Shown piece after piece: positions 31,222 through 38,021 of a stretch of DNA of 42,340 bases. Position 1 is the stretch's first letter; each line of letters opens with the position of its first letter. Made by a program: the position numbers and the translations under genes. The DNA is from a virus. Where the stretch lies: positions 1-42,340 of the IMG/VR virus record IMGVR_UViG_3300038701_002031, one strand, 5' to 3'. The notes below the pieces were generated by a model. It was given only the letters and a program-made list of their open reading frames with translations, was not told the DNA's origin and did no database searches.

Positions 31222-32139
31222 CTAATCCTCTTCGCCGCGCGCTGCTTCGCGCTTGATGGTGTCAACGGTGGAGGCGTCCAGCCCCTTAAATATTAGCATG
31301 TCCTCGACGTCGGCTTGCTTAATGCCGTCATGCAAAAGCTGTGCGCCTTTGATGCTGGCGCGCGGCGTGGCGCTGCATTGTGCGCCCACTTTCTCAATGG
31401 CCGAGCGAAGGGCCAAAACGCGGTCCACCCAATAACCAAAACGAGCCGGGATGAGCGAGCGCTCAAAGTCGCTGTCATAGTCGATTTTAATACAGGCGAG
31501 GCGGTCCAGTACCGCGCTGTCATGCTCCACGGCTGCGGAGTAACCGACTTCCTCGCCGCGCCCTGCGGTGTTGCCAGTGCCGCCAAAATAAAAGGCTTCG
31601 TGTTGGCGGATGGTCTCCCCATCAGGAAACAACGCGCGACCACTGGAGAGCGCGTCGTTCAATGCGGTTACGGCTGTCGGGTCGCAACGGTCCATTTCGT
31701 CGAGGCAATACACACCGCCATGTTCGAACGCATCGCGGAAGGCTGTCCGGCGATACTCGCCGCGACCGTCACGAAAGCCAAAAATTTCAAAGGCGCTTTC
31801 AACGCGACCTTGAACATAGCACCGAACACCCAAGGCCTCGGCGGCTTGCTGCATGATGGTCGACTTGCCCGAGCCCTTCGGCCCAAACAAGTAAACACCA
31901 ATACGCATAAGAACCGAGACAATAGTTTTCAGCTCCGGGTGTGGGTTTTCCACTTTCCCGATTTCCAGCCCGTCCTTGTCGAGCGTGACAATCTCGGCGG
32001 CGCGGTCTCCGCCTCCGCCTTTGAAGCCTGCGGCGTCTGCGATTTTCTGAAATGTCTCCGGGTCACTTAAGTAGGCTTCAATAATAGCAGTGAAGCCGTT
32101 TTCCATCATAGTACGCGGGTCTGATACTGGTCGTGGCAT
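31222..32139 (-). CDS. CobS / MoxR-like AAA+ ATPase
   Basis: 305 residues from ATG 32139 (CAGGAG site). Walker A is GPKGSGKS (86-93), Walker B is VYCLDEMDR (143-151), sensor 1 is GGTGNTAG (186-193), and the block VLDRLACIKIDYDSDFER (210-227) corresponds to the sensor 2 side. The stretch between sensor 1 and that block resembles the cobaltochelatase CobS protein more than other MoxR members. CobS works with CobT and CobN to insert cobalt; only the CobS-like and VWA-like partners exist here, so I infer a remodelling machine reused by the phage. First gene of a coupled minus-strand operon. Confidence 0.85.
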   Translation of the reverse strand: MPRPVSDPRTMMENGFTAIIEAYLSDPETFQKIADAAGFKGGGGDRAAEIVTLDKDGLEIGKVENPHPELKTIVSVLMRIGVYLFGPKGSGKSTIMQQAAEALGVRCYVQGRVESAFEIFGFRDGRGEYRRTAFRDAFEHGGVYCLDEMDRCDPTAVTALNDALSSGRALFPDGETIRQHEAFYFGGTGNTAGRGEEVGYSAAVEHDSAVLDRLACIKIDYDSDFERSLIPARFGYWVDRVLALRSAIEKVGAQCSATPRASIKGAQLLHDGIKQADVEDMLIFKGLDASTVDTIKREAARGEED

Positions 32140-32782
32140 TGCTCAACAACTCCTGAACATTAGAACCGGGGCGGGATTGCCTCGGCCCGATAATGTCTAA
32201 ACCGGCATCAGGTGAAAAACAAGCCCCATTGTGAAAAAAATAACGCCTATTATAAAGAGAAGAACAAAGGTTGTAGTAGCTTGGAACCTTCCCCGAACAT
32301 ATGCGAACGAAGCAGAACAAAGGTTTTGAGGTATCAACCCGGCCAAATCCCGAAAACCCTCTGAGCGGCCAAATTTTGGGGGTTTGTGGCGATATGTGCC
32401 GAGCCTATAGATAAGCCGGTTTCACATTGGCTGTGTCTATACAACGCTTAGGGTTTTAGGAAAACACAAGCAACGTTAAGACGCCTGGAAATTGCATGAA
32501 TTATTGAAATAAGAACAACTCTCATTGTGGCGCTTCAGGAAAAATTGAAATGAGGTTTTCGTATTTCATATTTCATTGAAACCTGAAACGTCGTCGCGCG
32601 CGGGCGAGCGTCTGGGCGGTATAAAATCCGCCAAGCCTCACCGATATTTTTATATGGGTTATTCTGGCGGGAGTTTTGCTAGGTATATAGGTTATTCTGG
32701 CGGGAGTTTTGCCCGTTTGACAGATTGCTCCAATATCATTACTATTGTGAACTTCCACAGCTATTCTAACGGGAGCTTCACT
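32140..32782. promoter_or_regulatory. divergent control region between ATPase and replication operons
   Basis: About 640 bases with no sensible gene. On the minus strand a perfect TATAAT (32254 to 32249) lies about 110 bases upstream of the ATPase start. AGAACAAAGGTT occurs twice (32261-32272 and 32314-32325) and CGGCCAAAT twice (about 32342 and 32368). A GGCGG-TATAAAAT-CCGCC dyad with a -10-like core sits at 32615-32632. A large imperfect dyad of CAGGxxxxAATTGAAAT type is near 32537 and 32570. Three copies of a leader element end the region. This looks like a regulated divergent promoter set with several operators. Confidence 0.6.
32657..32781 (+). repeat. three copies of a leader element before the replication operon
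   Basis: GGTTATTCTGGCGGGAGTTT is present at 32657 and again at 32690, followed each time by TGC, and a diverged copy (GCTATTCTAACGGGAGCTTC) is at 32760-32781. The third copy contains the ribosome site of the first gene (GGGAG, ATG 32783). Copies 1 and 2 are 33 bases apart. In the frame that joins ATG 32654 to the gene they encode GYSGGSFA, GYSGGSFA and SYSNGSFT. Confidence 0.85.
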
Positions 32783-33205
32783 ATGACTATGGAAATCAAA
32801 GAGGGGCAAGGCGGTTTTACTGCACGCAGCGAGAGCGAGCTGAAGCTTGGCGTGGCCATGGGTATCATACCCGAAGACATTGAGGCCAAGTCTCAAGAGA
32901 TAAACGAGGCTGCAAAATCTATCCTAGACAGCCCCGATATTTCGTATGAGGAAAAGCTTCGCACGCCTGTTGGCTACTGCCAGTGCAACATCACCGGCCC
33001 CGGCCCTGATGGCAAGGAGCGCACCCTCGTGTGCATCGTCAAGCCTGCCATTAACCCTCATTATTCACGCATGAGCCTGCTGCACACAGATGGCTCGCCG
33101 GTTGAGGTCTTTACCGCCTCTGAGTTTCTGGCTGCTAAGCGCATGCTTGAGAATGTGGCTGAGGAAATGAAGTCTCAGATTGCTGGCATCATGGGTGACG
33201 ACTGA
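32783..33205 (+). CDS. hypothetical early protein
   Basis: 140 residues, from ATG 32783 placed 8 bases after GGGAG. The frame is open upstream to ATG 32654, but that part repeats the leader element, so the start at 32783 is favoured. MTMEIKEGQGGFTARSESEL, then VAMGIIPEDIEAKSQEINEA, RTPVGYCQCNITGPGPDGKE and a C-terminal SEFLAAKRMLENVAEEMKSQ. No family recognised. First gene of the replication/recombination operon and coupled to the next by TGATG. Confidence 0.65.
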   Translation: MTMEIKEGQGGFTARSESELKLGVAMGIIPEDIEAKSQEINEAAKSILDSPDISYEEKLRTPVGYCQCNITGPGPDGKERTLVCIVKPAINPHYSRMSLLHTDGSPVEVFTASEFLAAKRMLENVAEEMKSQIAGIMGDD

Positions 33206-33531
33206 TGCGCAAGTATCTGGAAAAGTATCGTCTGGCGGGGGAGGCTTTCGTGGGCCTCTCTCCCTACACCCCGCATTCGCGCGAGGCCTACCGCCGGGCG
33301 GCGTGGTCGTCGCTGAACACAGCCCGGCAGATTGCCGAGCGTCACCCCGAAGATGCCGACTGCCTGCGCATCTGGCTTAATCGCGTTCACATATTCCGCG
33401 CCATGTCTCACAGGGCCAAGCCGCAAGCCGAAATGCAACGCCATGACCCGGTTATTCTGGGTGGAGTTTCTGGCGACCGCCTGACCGCTCAAGAGCTTGG
33501 TGTCGGCAAGTACAACAAAGGGGGGCTGTGA
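33205..33531 (+). CDS. hypothetical protein
   Basis: 108 residues. MRKYLEKYRLAGEAFVGLSP, then AYRRAAWSSLNTARQIAERH and RIWLNRVHIFRAMSHRAKPQ. Helical with Trp and Arg. The fifth copy of the leader element (33450-33473, GGTTATTCTGGGTGGAGTTT) lies in the coding region for DPVILGGVSG, about 60 bases before the stop. It overlaps both neighbours as TGATG. No family recognised. Confidence 0.6.
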   Translation: MRKYLEKYRLAGEAFVGLSPYTPHSREAYRRAAWSSLNTARQIAERHPEDADCLRIWLNRVHIFRAMSHRAKPQAEMQRHDPVILGGVSGDRLTAQELGVGKYNKGGL

Positions 33532-33950
33532 TGGAAGGCTTTTTTGTGTTCATCTTTATTCTGGCCTCGGCCTTTAGTCTTGGTCGCTGGACAAAGCGCG
33601 ACCGATACAGCGAAGGCTTTGGGGATGGCCAATTCAAGGGCCTTAATAAAGGGCTTCAAGAGGGCCTAAAAAGGGCGGCTCAGCGCCAGCAAGCCCACGG
33701 CGCTTACGGCCAAGTCTTCAATCAAGACCAGTTTCAGCGGCTCATGCTGGAAAACCGCAGACTTAAAGAACAGGTCGATCAGGCGCGTCGCATTGGCTAT
33801 CAGCAAGGATATTTGCACGGCACGCAAAGCGCTGCCCCGGCCCAAACATCGCTGACCGGTGCCGAAAAGCGGTTTCTGGCAAAGGCAACGCACCCTGACA
33901 CCGCCCCCAATGCGCCCGATGGGCTTTTCCAGAAAGTGAGGTCGCTGTGA
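33531..33950 (+). CDS. membrane-anchored protein with J-domain-like end
   Basis: 139 residues. A hydrophobic start (MEGFFVFIFILASAFSLGRW) forms a membrane helix, followed by a Gly/Gln-rich linker and a helical part (QFQRLMLENRRLKEQVDQAR). The last 30 residues, TSLTGAEKRFLAKATHPDTA then APDGLFQKVRSL, hold an HPD motif (121-123) between a basic helix and a helix with FQKV, as in the central part of a J-domain; the first and last helices of a full J-domain are missing. If real, it could recruit DnaK-type chaperones at the membrane. Weak evidence; might be a chance HPD. Confidence 0.6.
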   Translation: MEGFFVFIFILASAFSLGRWTKRDRYSEGFGDGQFKGLNKGLQEGLKRAAQRQQAHGAYGQVFNQDQFQRLMLENRRLKEQVDQARRIGYQQGYLHGTQSAAPAQTSLTGAEKRFLAKATHPDTAPNAPDGLFQKVRSL

Positions 33951-34150
33951 GAAAGGTTTACGCAAAACCCGACCGCAAGGCGCGCGAGGCTCAGTTTCAT
34001 CGCTGGTTCGCAGATGCCGTTGATTTGGAGCTGGCCATATCTGACCCGGTTATTTCTCGCAAATTGGGTGAGCTTCGGGTTCGGGCAAAAGCCATGTTCG
34101 ACGAAGACACAAAGAGCCTTTACCCCTACACGTGGGACAAAAGCTCTTGA
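33947..34150 (+). CDS. small hypothetical protein, GTG start
   Basis: 67 residues from GTG 33947, four bases before the stop of the upstream gene (GTGA overlap). MRKVYAKPDRKAREAQFHRW, then FADAVDLELAISDPVISRKL and AKAMFDEDTKSLYPYTW. Charged and helical. Followed by a candidate promoter. No family recognised. Confidence 0.6.
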   Translation: MRKVYAKPDRKAREAQFHRWFADAVDLELAISDPVISRKLGELRVRAKAMFDEDTKSLYPYTWDKSS

Positions 34151-34208
34151 ATGTTGGAGGCATATATATTATATGTCTCATTGTGGGTTATTCTACAGGG
34201 AGTTTGAT
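34147..34208 (+). promoter_or_regulatory. candidate promoter and fourth leader element
   Basis: TTGAAT (34147-34152), 17 bases and TATATG (34170-34175), with a CATATA-TAT-TATATG inverted repeat over the -10. The leader element GGTTATTCTACAGGGAGTTT (34186-34205) follows, its GGGAG being the ribosome site for ATG 34209. It could start a second transcript within the operon. Confidence 0.5.
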
Positions 34209-34403
34209 ATGAGGCCAACAGCTTCTCAACTTGCAGAGCGGCTTGAAGCTGCGCGGGAAACCCTGCGCCAGTACATGCTGCTCGACCCTTCGTCTCAGGT
34301 CGCGCTTGCCGAGGAAGTGAGCAAGGTCCGAGACAATGCCGTGGAGGCCGAGAGCTGCCTGCACCACGCACAGTCCATCATGGAGATTACGAAAGATGCT
34401 TGA
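34209..34403 (+). CDS. small helical hypothetical protein
   Basis: 64 residues. MRPTASQLAERLEAARETLR, then QYMLLDPSSQVALAEEVSKV, AEVEAESCLHH-type helices and SIMEITKDA. Coiled-coil-like. It overlaps the Rad52-like start by 8 bases. No family recognised; an adaptor for the annealing protein is possible. Confidence 0.6.
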   Translation: MRPTASQLAERLEAARETLRQYMLLDPSSQVALAEEVSKVRDNAVEAESCLHHAQSIMEITKDA

Positions 34404-35052
34404 TTGGGAGCGGATAAACCGAGACTTGGCTCAGCCGCTTGATGGCGACCTGATTGCTCAGCGCAAGGGCGCTGGCGGCGTGAGCCTTGATTACATCGAG
34501 AGCCATGCGGCCATTCAGACCGCCAACGATATCTTTGGCCGGGGCAATTGGTCGTTTGCTGTGCGCGACTTGCAGCGCGTATGGGAAGGCACGCGCCAGA
34601 CCCGCAATGGCGAGAAACCTGCTGTTGCCTACACCGCTGTCGTTTGCGTGAAAGTGGGCGACGTGGTGAAGGAGGACGTGGGCTATGGCGATGGCATGGG
34701 GTCCGATCTTGGCGACGCGACCGAGCTGGCATGCAAGGAGGCCGTGTCTGACGCCATGAAGCGCTGCCTGCGCATGTTTGGCGACCCGTTTGGCCTTGTC
34801 CTCTACGAGAAGAACAAGCACGAGCGCGCCAGCCGCATCAAGACCCGCAAATCCTCGGCTCAAGCCAAGGAAGATGGCGACCATATGAGGCTGCGCGACA
34901 TGCTCAACGCGGCTCAGACCGTGGGCGAGATTGAGCTGGCATGGGACGAGGTGGAGGCCGAGCTGCGCTGGTTGCCGCGCTCTTGGTATGTGCCTATGCG
35001 CGACCACCGCGATGCCTGCATTGAAGACATTGAAGCACGAGGAGAGAGCTAA
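34396..35052 (+). CDS. Rad52/Rad22-like single-strand annealing protein
   Basis: 218 residues from ATG 34396. The core follows the Rad52/22 fold: DYIESHAAIQTANDIFGRGN, WSFAVRDLQRVWEG, AVAYTAVVCVKVGDVVKEDV, GYGDGMGSDLGDATELACKE, AVSDAMKRCLRMFGDPFG. The GYG and AxKxAxTDAxKR-type block (KEAVSDAMKR) is the DNA-binding signature. Such phage proteins anneal complementary strands and promote recombination and concatemer formation. The last 70 residues are a separate charged, helical tail. The SSB gene follows, coupled by TAATG. Confidence 0.92.
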   Translation: MLDWERINRDLAQPLDGDLIAQRKGAGGVSLDYIESHAAIQTANDIFGRGNWSFAVRDLQRVWEGTRQTRNGEKPAVAYTAVVCVKVGDVVKEDVGYGDGMGSDLGDATELACKEAVSDAMKRCLRMFGDPFGLVLYEKNKHERASRIKTRKSSAQAKEDGDHMRLRDMLNAAQTVGEIELAWDEVEAELRWLPRSWYVPMRDHRDACIEDIEARGES

Positions 35053-35492
35053 TGGCTCAGAGCTATCAGAAAGTAATTTTGGTCGGAAACCTTGGGGCCG
35101 ACCCTGAAATCCGCACAATGCAGGACGGGCGACGCCTGTGCAGCCTGCGCGTCGCCACGTCAGAGCGCTGGAAGCGTGACGGTGAGTGGCAGGAAAAGAC
35201 CGAATGGCACACTGTGACTGTGTGGGTTGAGGCCCTTGTTGATGCCCTTGAGAAGTACTCTGGCAAGGGGTCCAAGGTTCTGATTGAGGGAAAGCTGGAA
35301 ACCCGCAAGTGGACCGACAAGGACGGGAAGGACCGCTACACCACAGAGGTTGTCGTGCGCCCCTATGGCGGCGCTGTGCAGGTTCTTGACGGGCGCGAGA
35401 GCGGCGGCGAGCGCCGGAGCGAGGAACCAAAGCGCGAGAGCGGCGGCGACCGCGACCTGCGCGATGATCTGGACGACGACGTTCCTTGGTGA
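35052..35492 (+). CDS. ssb: single-stranded DNA-binding protein
   Basis: 146 residues with the OB fold: YQKVILVGNLGADPEIRTMQ, RRLCSLRVATSERWKRDGEW, EKTEWHTVTVWVEALVDALE, YSGKGSKVLIEGKLETRKWT, and TTEVVVRPYGGAVQVLDGRE. A disordered Arg/Glu/Gly tail follows, and the end DDLDDDVPW is the acidic hook (DDDIPF in E. coli) that binds partner proteins. It protects single-stranded DNA in replication and recombination. Coupled to the annealing protein, its natural partner. Confidence 0.95.
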   Translation: MAQSYQKVILVGNLGADPEIRTMQDGRRLCSLRVATSERWKRDGEWQEKTEWHTVTVWVEALVDALEKYSGKGSKVLIEGKLETRKWTDKDGKDRYTTEVVVRPYGGAVQVLDGRESGGERRSEEPKRESGGDRDLRDDLDDDVPW

Positions 35493-35503
35493 CGGAGAGA
35501 ACA

Positions 35504-35830
35504 ATGACCGAGTATCCTAAAAACATTTATGGGGGCCACGCCCCCTACTCAGCGCCCGATACATCGAAAACGGCGGCTGAAATGATTATGGCGCACAGTG
35601 AGAACTTGCGCGAGGCGGTGATGCTGTGCGTGGCTCAGTCGGCTGACCGGGGCATGACATGCGAAGAGATAGAGGTTCTGCTAGGGCGTCCACACTCGTC
35701 TATATCTGCGCGCCTGTGCGAGCTGCACCAGTTAAAGCGCATCGACCACAAAGGAACGCGCCAGACCCGCTACAAGCGCCCTGCGCGCGTGTGGAAGCTG
35801 CCTAAGCACATTGAGAAAGACGATGGGTAA
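35504..35830 (+). CDS. winged-helix regulator-like protein
   Basis: 108 residues from ATG 35504 (GGAGAG site). After a 25-residue start, AEMIMAHSENLREAVMLCVA, GMTCEEIEVLLGRPHSSISA and RLCELHQLKRIDHKGTRQTR form helix, recognition helix and wing, the pattern of a winged-helix domain. A basic end (RYKRPARVWKLPKH) follows. In phages such short proteins often regulate or assist replication. Overlaps the next gene by 8 bases. Confidence 0.75.
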   Translation: MTEYPKNIYGGHAPYSAPDTSKTAAEMIMAHSENLREAVMLCVAQSADRGMTCEEIEVLLGRPHSSISARLCELHQLKRIDHKGTRQTRYKRPARVWKLPKHIEKDDG

Positions 35831-36164
35831 GGTGAAGGACGCTGCGCCATGGTGCGAGGGCTGCTCTAAGCCAATAAAGCACCATGGCCTGTGCGATGAA
35901 TGCGAGCCGGGAGAAGTCTATATGGGACAATACAAACAAGCGATGATCGAATTAGGAAAAGAGTGCTGCAACACATGCGGCGACTTCTTTGACCCTGACG
36001 AGCTGCGCGTGCGCGCTACAGACCCATTTAGCGGCAAGCAAGAGCTAACGTGCGAGGGCTGCTTTGCTCCTGTGCAGGTGGGCGGTGACGACAGCGATGG
36101 CTTTCCGCCAGCGTGCGGCGTCATGGATGGACCCGGCTGGGATGATCTAGAGGAGATTGCCTGA
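35823..36164 (+). CDS. zinc-binding hypothetical protein
   Basis: 113 residues. Two Cys clusters: CEGCSKPIKHHGLCDEC (residues about 11-27), and CCNTCGDFFDPDE with a later CEGCF (about 48-80). Together they form two zinc ribbons. An acidic end (DSDGFPPACGVMDGPGWDDL) follows. It could bind nucleic acid or a host protein. Family not recognised. Start overlaps the previous stop; ends on the next ATG. Confidence 0.65.
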   Translation: MGKVKDAAPWCEGCSKPIKHHGLCDECEPGEVYMGQYKQAMIELGKECCNTCGDFFDPDELRVRATDPFSGKQELTCEGCFAPVQVGGDDSDGFPPACGVMDGPGWDDLEEIA

Positions 36165-36514
36165 TGGACAAGCCTGCTGCATTTGGAACCGAGGCGCGCG
36201 CACAGAACGCCTTTGATTGGCTGGTCGGGAACGCAACCGCCATTGCCGACGCCAGAGCGCGCGAGAAGGCCGAGGAGCTAAAGCTATCGACCGTTAGAGC
36301 GTTTCTGGAAAACAACGCGCCAGAGGAACACTCAACACAGGCCGCGCGAGAGCGATGGGCCAAGACCCAACCCTCCTACCTCGATCAGATTGCCATTTAT
36401 GAGGAGGCCGTGAAGAACAGTCACCGGCTCTTTATCATGATGAAGGCTGCTGAAATGGCGGTCAGCGCGTGGCAGACGAAATCCAAAAATGAAAGGGTTC
36501 GTGATGGCGCGTAA
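36164..36514 (+). CDS. helical hypothetical protein
   Basis: 116 residues. MDKPAAFGTEARAQNAFDWL, then ADARAREKAEELKLSTVRAF, ARERWAKTQPSYLDQIAIYE and FIMMKAAEMAVSAWQTKSKN. This helical pattern with YxxxxxxYE and KAAEMAVSAWQT is frequent in phage early genes of unknown role. Coupled to the neighbours by overlaps. Confidence 0.6.
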   Translation: MDKPAAFGTEARAQNAFDWLVGNATAIADARAREKAEELKLSTVRAFLENNAPEEHSTQAARERWAKTQPSYLDQIAIYEEAVKNSHRLFIMMKAAEMAVSAWQTKSKNERVRDGA

Positions 36515-36752
36515 TCTTGGCACTGATGTCCCATTTCCCAAAAAGCTTCAGCGCGTCTTGGATAGCGCCCTGCCGGCAAAAATACCCTACGGGGCTGAGA
36601 ACCGGGCAAAGCACTGGCTAATCAGGGTGCGAGGCAATGCCGTTGGCATATTTCCAAAGGGCGCACCTAAAAAGGCCGAGGGGAACCGTCGAGCGATGAA
36701 GAACCTTGTGGCAAACATGATGCGGGAGTGGCGTAATGCCGGGAAGCGCTAA
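36504..36752 (+). CDS. small basic protein
   Basis: 82 residues from ATG 36504 (AAAGGG site); ATG 36489 is an alternative. MARNLGTDVPFPKKLQRVLD, then NRAKHWLIRVRGNAVGIFPK and RRAMKNLVANMMREWRNAGK. Very basic. The HWLIRVRGN...FPKG core loosely resembles small dsRNA-binding toxins of the HicA type, but the fit is weak and I do not make that call. Overlaps both neighbours. Confidence 0.6.
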   Translation: MARNLGTDVPFPKKLQRVLDSALPAKIPYGAENRAKHWLIRVRGNAVGIFPKGAPKKAEGNRRAMKNLVANMMREWRNAGKR

Positions 36753-37143
36753 GTTTCAAAGGATGCGTGAGCGCGTGACCGCTATCCGTCGCAAGCTTGA
36801 CACCATCGCCATAGCCATAAGTCCTGACGAGCGCTGGCGCGTCAAAGAAGCCCTTGAGGATTTGGAAAAACTCAATCGGCTTATTGTGACGGGCTCGTTT
36901 CGTGATGCGCTAAGCGAGCGGGACTGCCGCTGGTGGCTTGAATGGCAAAAGGGAAAACCCGTCAGCGCGGTCAAAAAGAAATTCGACCGGGAAAGCGGCT
37001 GGGAATACACCCACGAACACTACCGGACAACGCTGCACAGGACAGACGCGCGCTTGAGGGCTGGCGACCGCCCCCTTGATGAAAGGTTGTCGGCCAAGCT
37101 CGACAAGGTGCTGGCTCAGCTACAGCCGCCAATGGACGCTTGA
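36736..37143 (+). CDS. hypothetical protein, last of replication operon
   Basis: 135 residues: MPGSAKFQRMRERVTAIRRK, a helix with RVKEALEDLEKLNRLIVTGS, and a possible HTH-type middle (SERDCRWWLEWQKGKPVSAV, KKKFDRESGWEYTHEHYRTT). The ordering is similar to late-gene regulators found at the end of early operons, but this is only suggestive. It ends 28 bases inside the tail-to-tail minus gene at 37116. Confidence 0.6.
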   Translation: MPGSAKFQRMRERVTAIRRKLDTIAIAISPDERWRVKEALEDLEKLNRLIVTGSFRDALSERDCRWWLEWQKGKPVSAVKKKFDRESGWEYTHEHYRTTLHRTDARLRAGDRPLDERLSAKLDKVLAQLQPPMDA

Positions 37144-37352
37144 AGCTGGGCAAGCTTGGTATCCTCTACCTCGTCGCCGGTTGGCTCAAGGTCGCATACG
37201 CTCTGACGGGTTTTTTCCATTTCCCGCTGGTCGATTACGTAGTTGATGCGCCAGTCCAGCGCCCACACAGCCACAACGCCAATGGTGCCGCATGCCGTAA
37301 GCGCACCCGCTATGGCCTCGGCGCGCATGACATCAACCTTTAACTCAGCCAT
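37116..37352 (-). CDS. small membrane protein of lysis block
   Basis: 78 residues from ATG 37352. A central helix (ALTACGTIGVVAVWALDWRI) follows a short charged start MAELKVDVMRAEA. The C-terminal part is acidic, with two Cys (about 53 and 77). Position directly after the holin suggests a second lysis protein such as a spanin component or holin partner; there is no lipobox. Overlaps the holin stop by 8 bases. Confidence 0.6.
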   Translation of the reverse strand: MAELKVDVMRAEAIAGALTACGTIGVVAVWALDWRINYVIDQREMEKTRQSVCDLEPTGDEVEDTKLAQLQASIGGCS

Positions 37353-37758
37353 TTTTGCGCCCCTGTGCCAAAACCGGAGCGACTTCGCGTGCAATCTTCT
37401 CGCCCGACCGACCGACGACATAACCGCCGAGGCCAAACTGGATTACATCAAATACCCGATTGATAACCACTTCGTTGTTTTGCAAATACTCAGGCGCGTA
37501 GCCGAACCAATACTGGCCAATCACGAAAGCGAAAAACAGCATCAGGATAGGACGCCAGTTGCGTTGCAGCCAGCTTTCGCCCTGCGCCTCGGCCACAATG
37601 ATGTCCCGAGCGGCGCGGTTCAGCTCGCCCTGCTGTGAAATCAGTTGGGTTTGAAGTTGCGCCTTGATCTGATTGGCCTGATCCTTGTCCTCAACCGCTT
37701 GGTCGATAACGCTGAAAAGAGGCTCAATAAGCCTGCCAAGTAAACCTGAAAACGCCAT
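37345..37758 (-). CDS. holin of the GTA three-helix type
   Basis: 137 residues. An amphipathic start (MAFSGLLGRLIEPLFSVIDQ), a helical part KAQLQTQLISQQGELNRAAR, and the motif AEAQGESWLQRNWRPILMLF with membrane helices FAFVIGQYWFGYA and FDVIQFGLGGYVVGRSGEKI. The SWLQRNWRP..M block is the hallmark of the holin family first named from the gene transfer agent of alphaproteobacteria. Its role is to permeabilise the inner membrane at the end of infection. Coupled to the neighbours by TAATG and overlaps. Confidence 0.85.
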   Translation of the reverse strand: MAFSGLLGRLIEPLFSVIDQAVEDKDQANQIKAQLQTQLISQQGELNRAARDIIVAEAQGESWLQRNWRPILMLFFAFVIGQYWFGYAPEYLQNNEVVINRVFDVIQFGLGGYVVGRSGEKIAREVAPVLAQGRKNG

Positions 37759-38021
37759 TACTGGTGCCTATCCTCTTCTCGCTCCAAGCGCCGGTCGATA
37801 CGCTCAACGATGACCTCGATGCGCGTCAACCGGGTGTTAAGCTCTCGATATTCTGAAAGCTGCACCTCGATAGAGGCGCTCTTTTCCTCCAGCGCTTCAA
37901 GGCGCGCGTCGTATTTTGAAACCGTCCACGACCCGACAATCAGAAACGCTACGCTCTGAATGATGATGGTCACGATAGACCACACAGGAATTTCTTTGGT
38001 CACGTGCCACTTTTCACTCAT
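37758..38021 (-). CDS. membrane coiled-coil protein of lysis block
   Basis: 87 residues. A single membrane helix (VWSIVTIIIQSVAFLIVGSW) followed by a coiled coil (EALEEKSASIEVQLSEYREL, RLTRIEVIVERIDRRLEREE). This N-in single-helix plus coiled-coil layout is seen in i-spanin-like or holin-associated proteins. It overlaps the upstream gene by 8 bases. Function inferred from location only. Confidence 0.65.
   Translation of the reverse strand: MSEKWHVTKEIPVWSIVTIIIQSVAFLIVGSWTVSKYDARLEALEEKSASIEVQLSEYRELNTRLTRIEVIVERIDRRLEREEDRHQ

Noticed and set aside
34387-35526. 379-codon minus-strand frame
   Set aside because: Antisense shadow of the Rad52-like and ssb genes; Arg/Ser/His-rich translation without any pattern.
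36504-36752. HicA-like toxin
   Set aside because: The core is only loosely similar, the catalytic His is not placed as in HicA, and no HicB partner follows.
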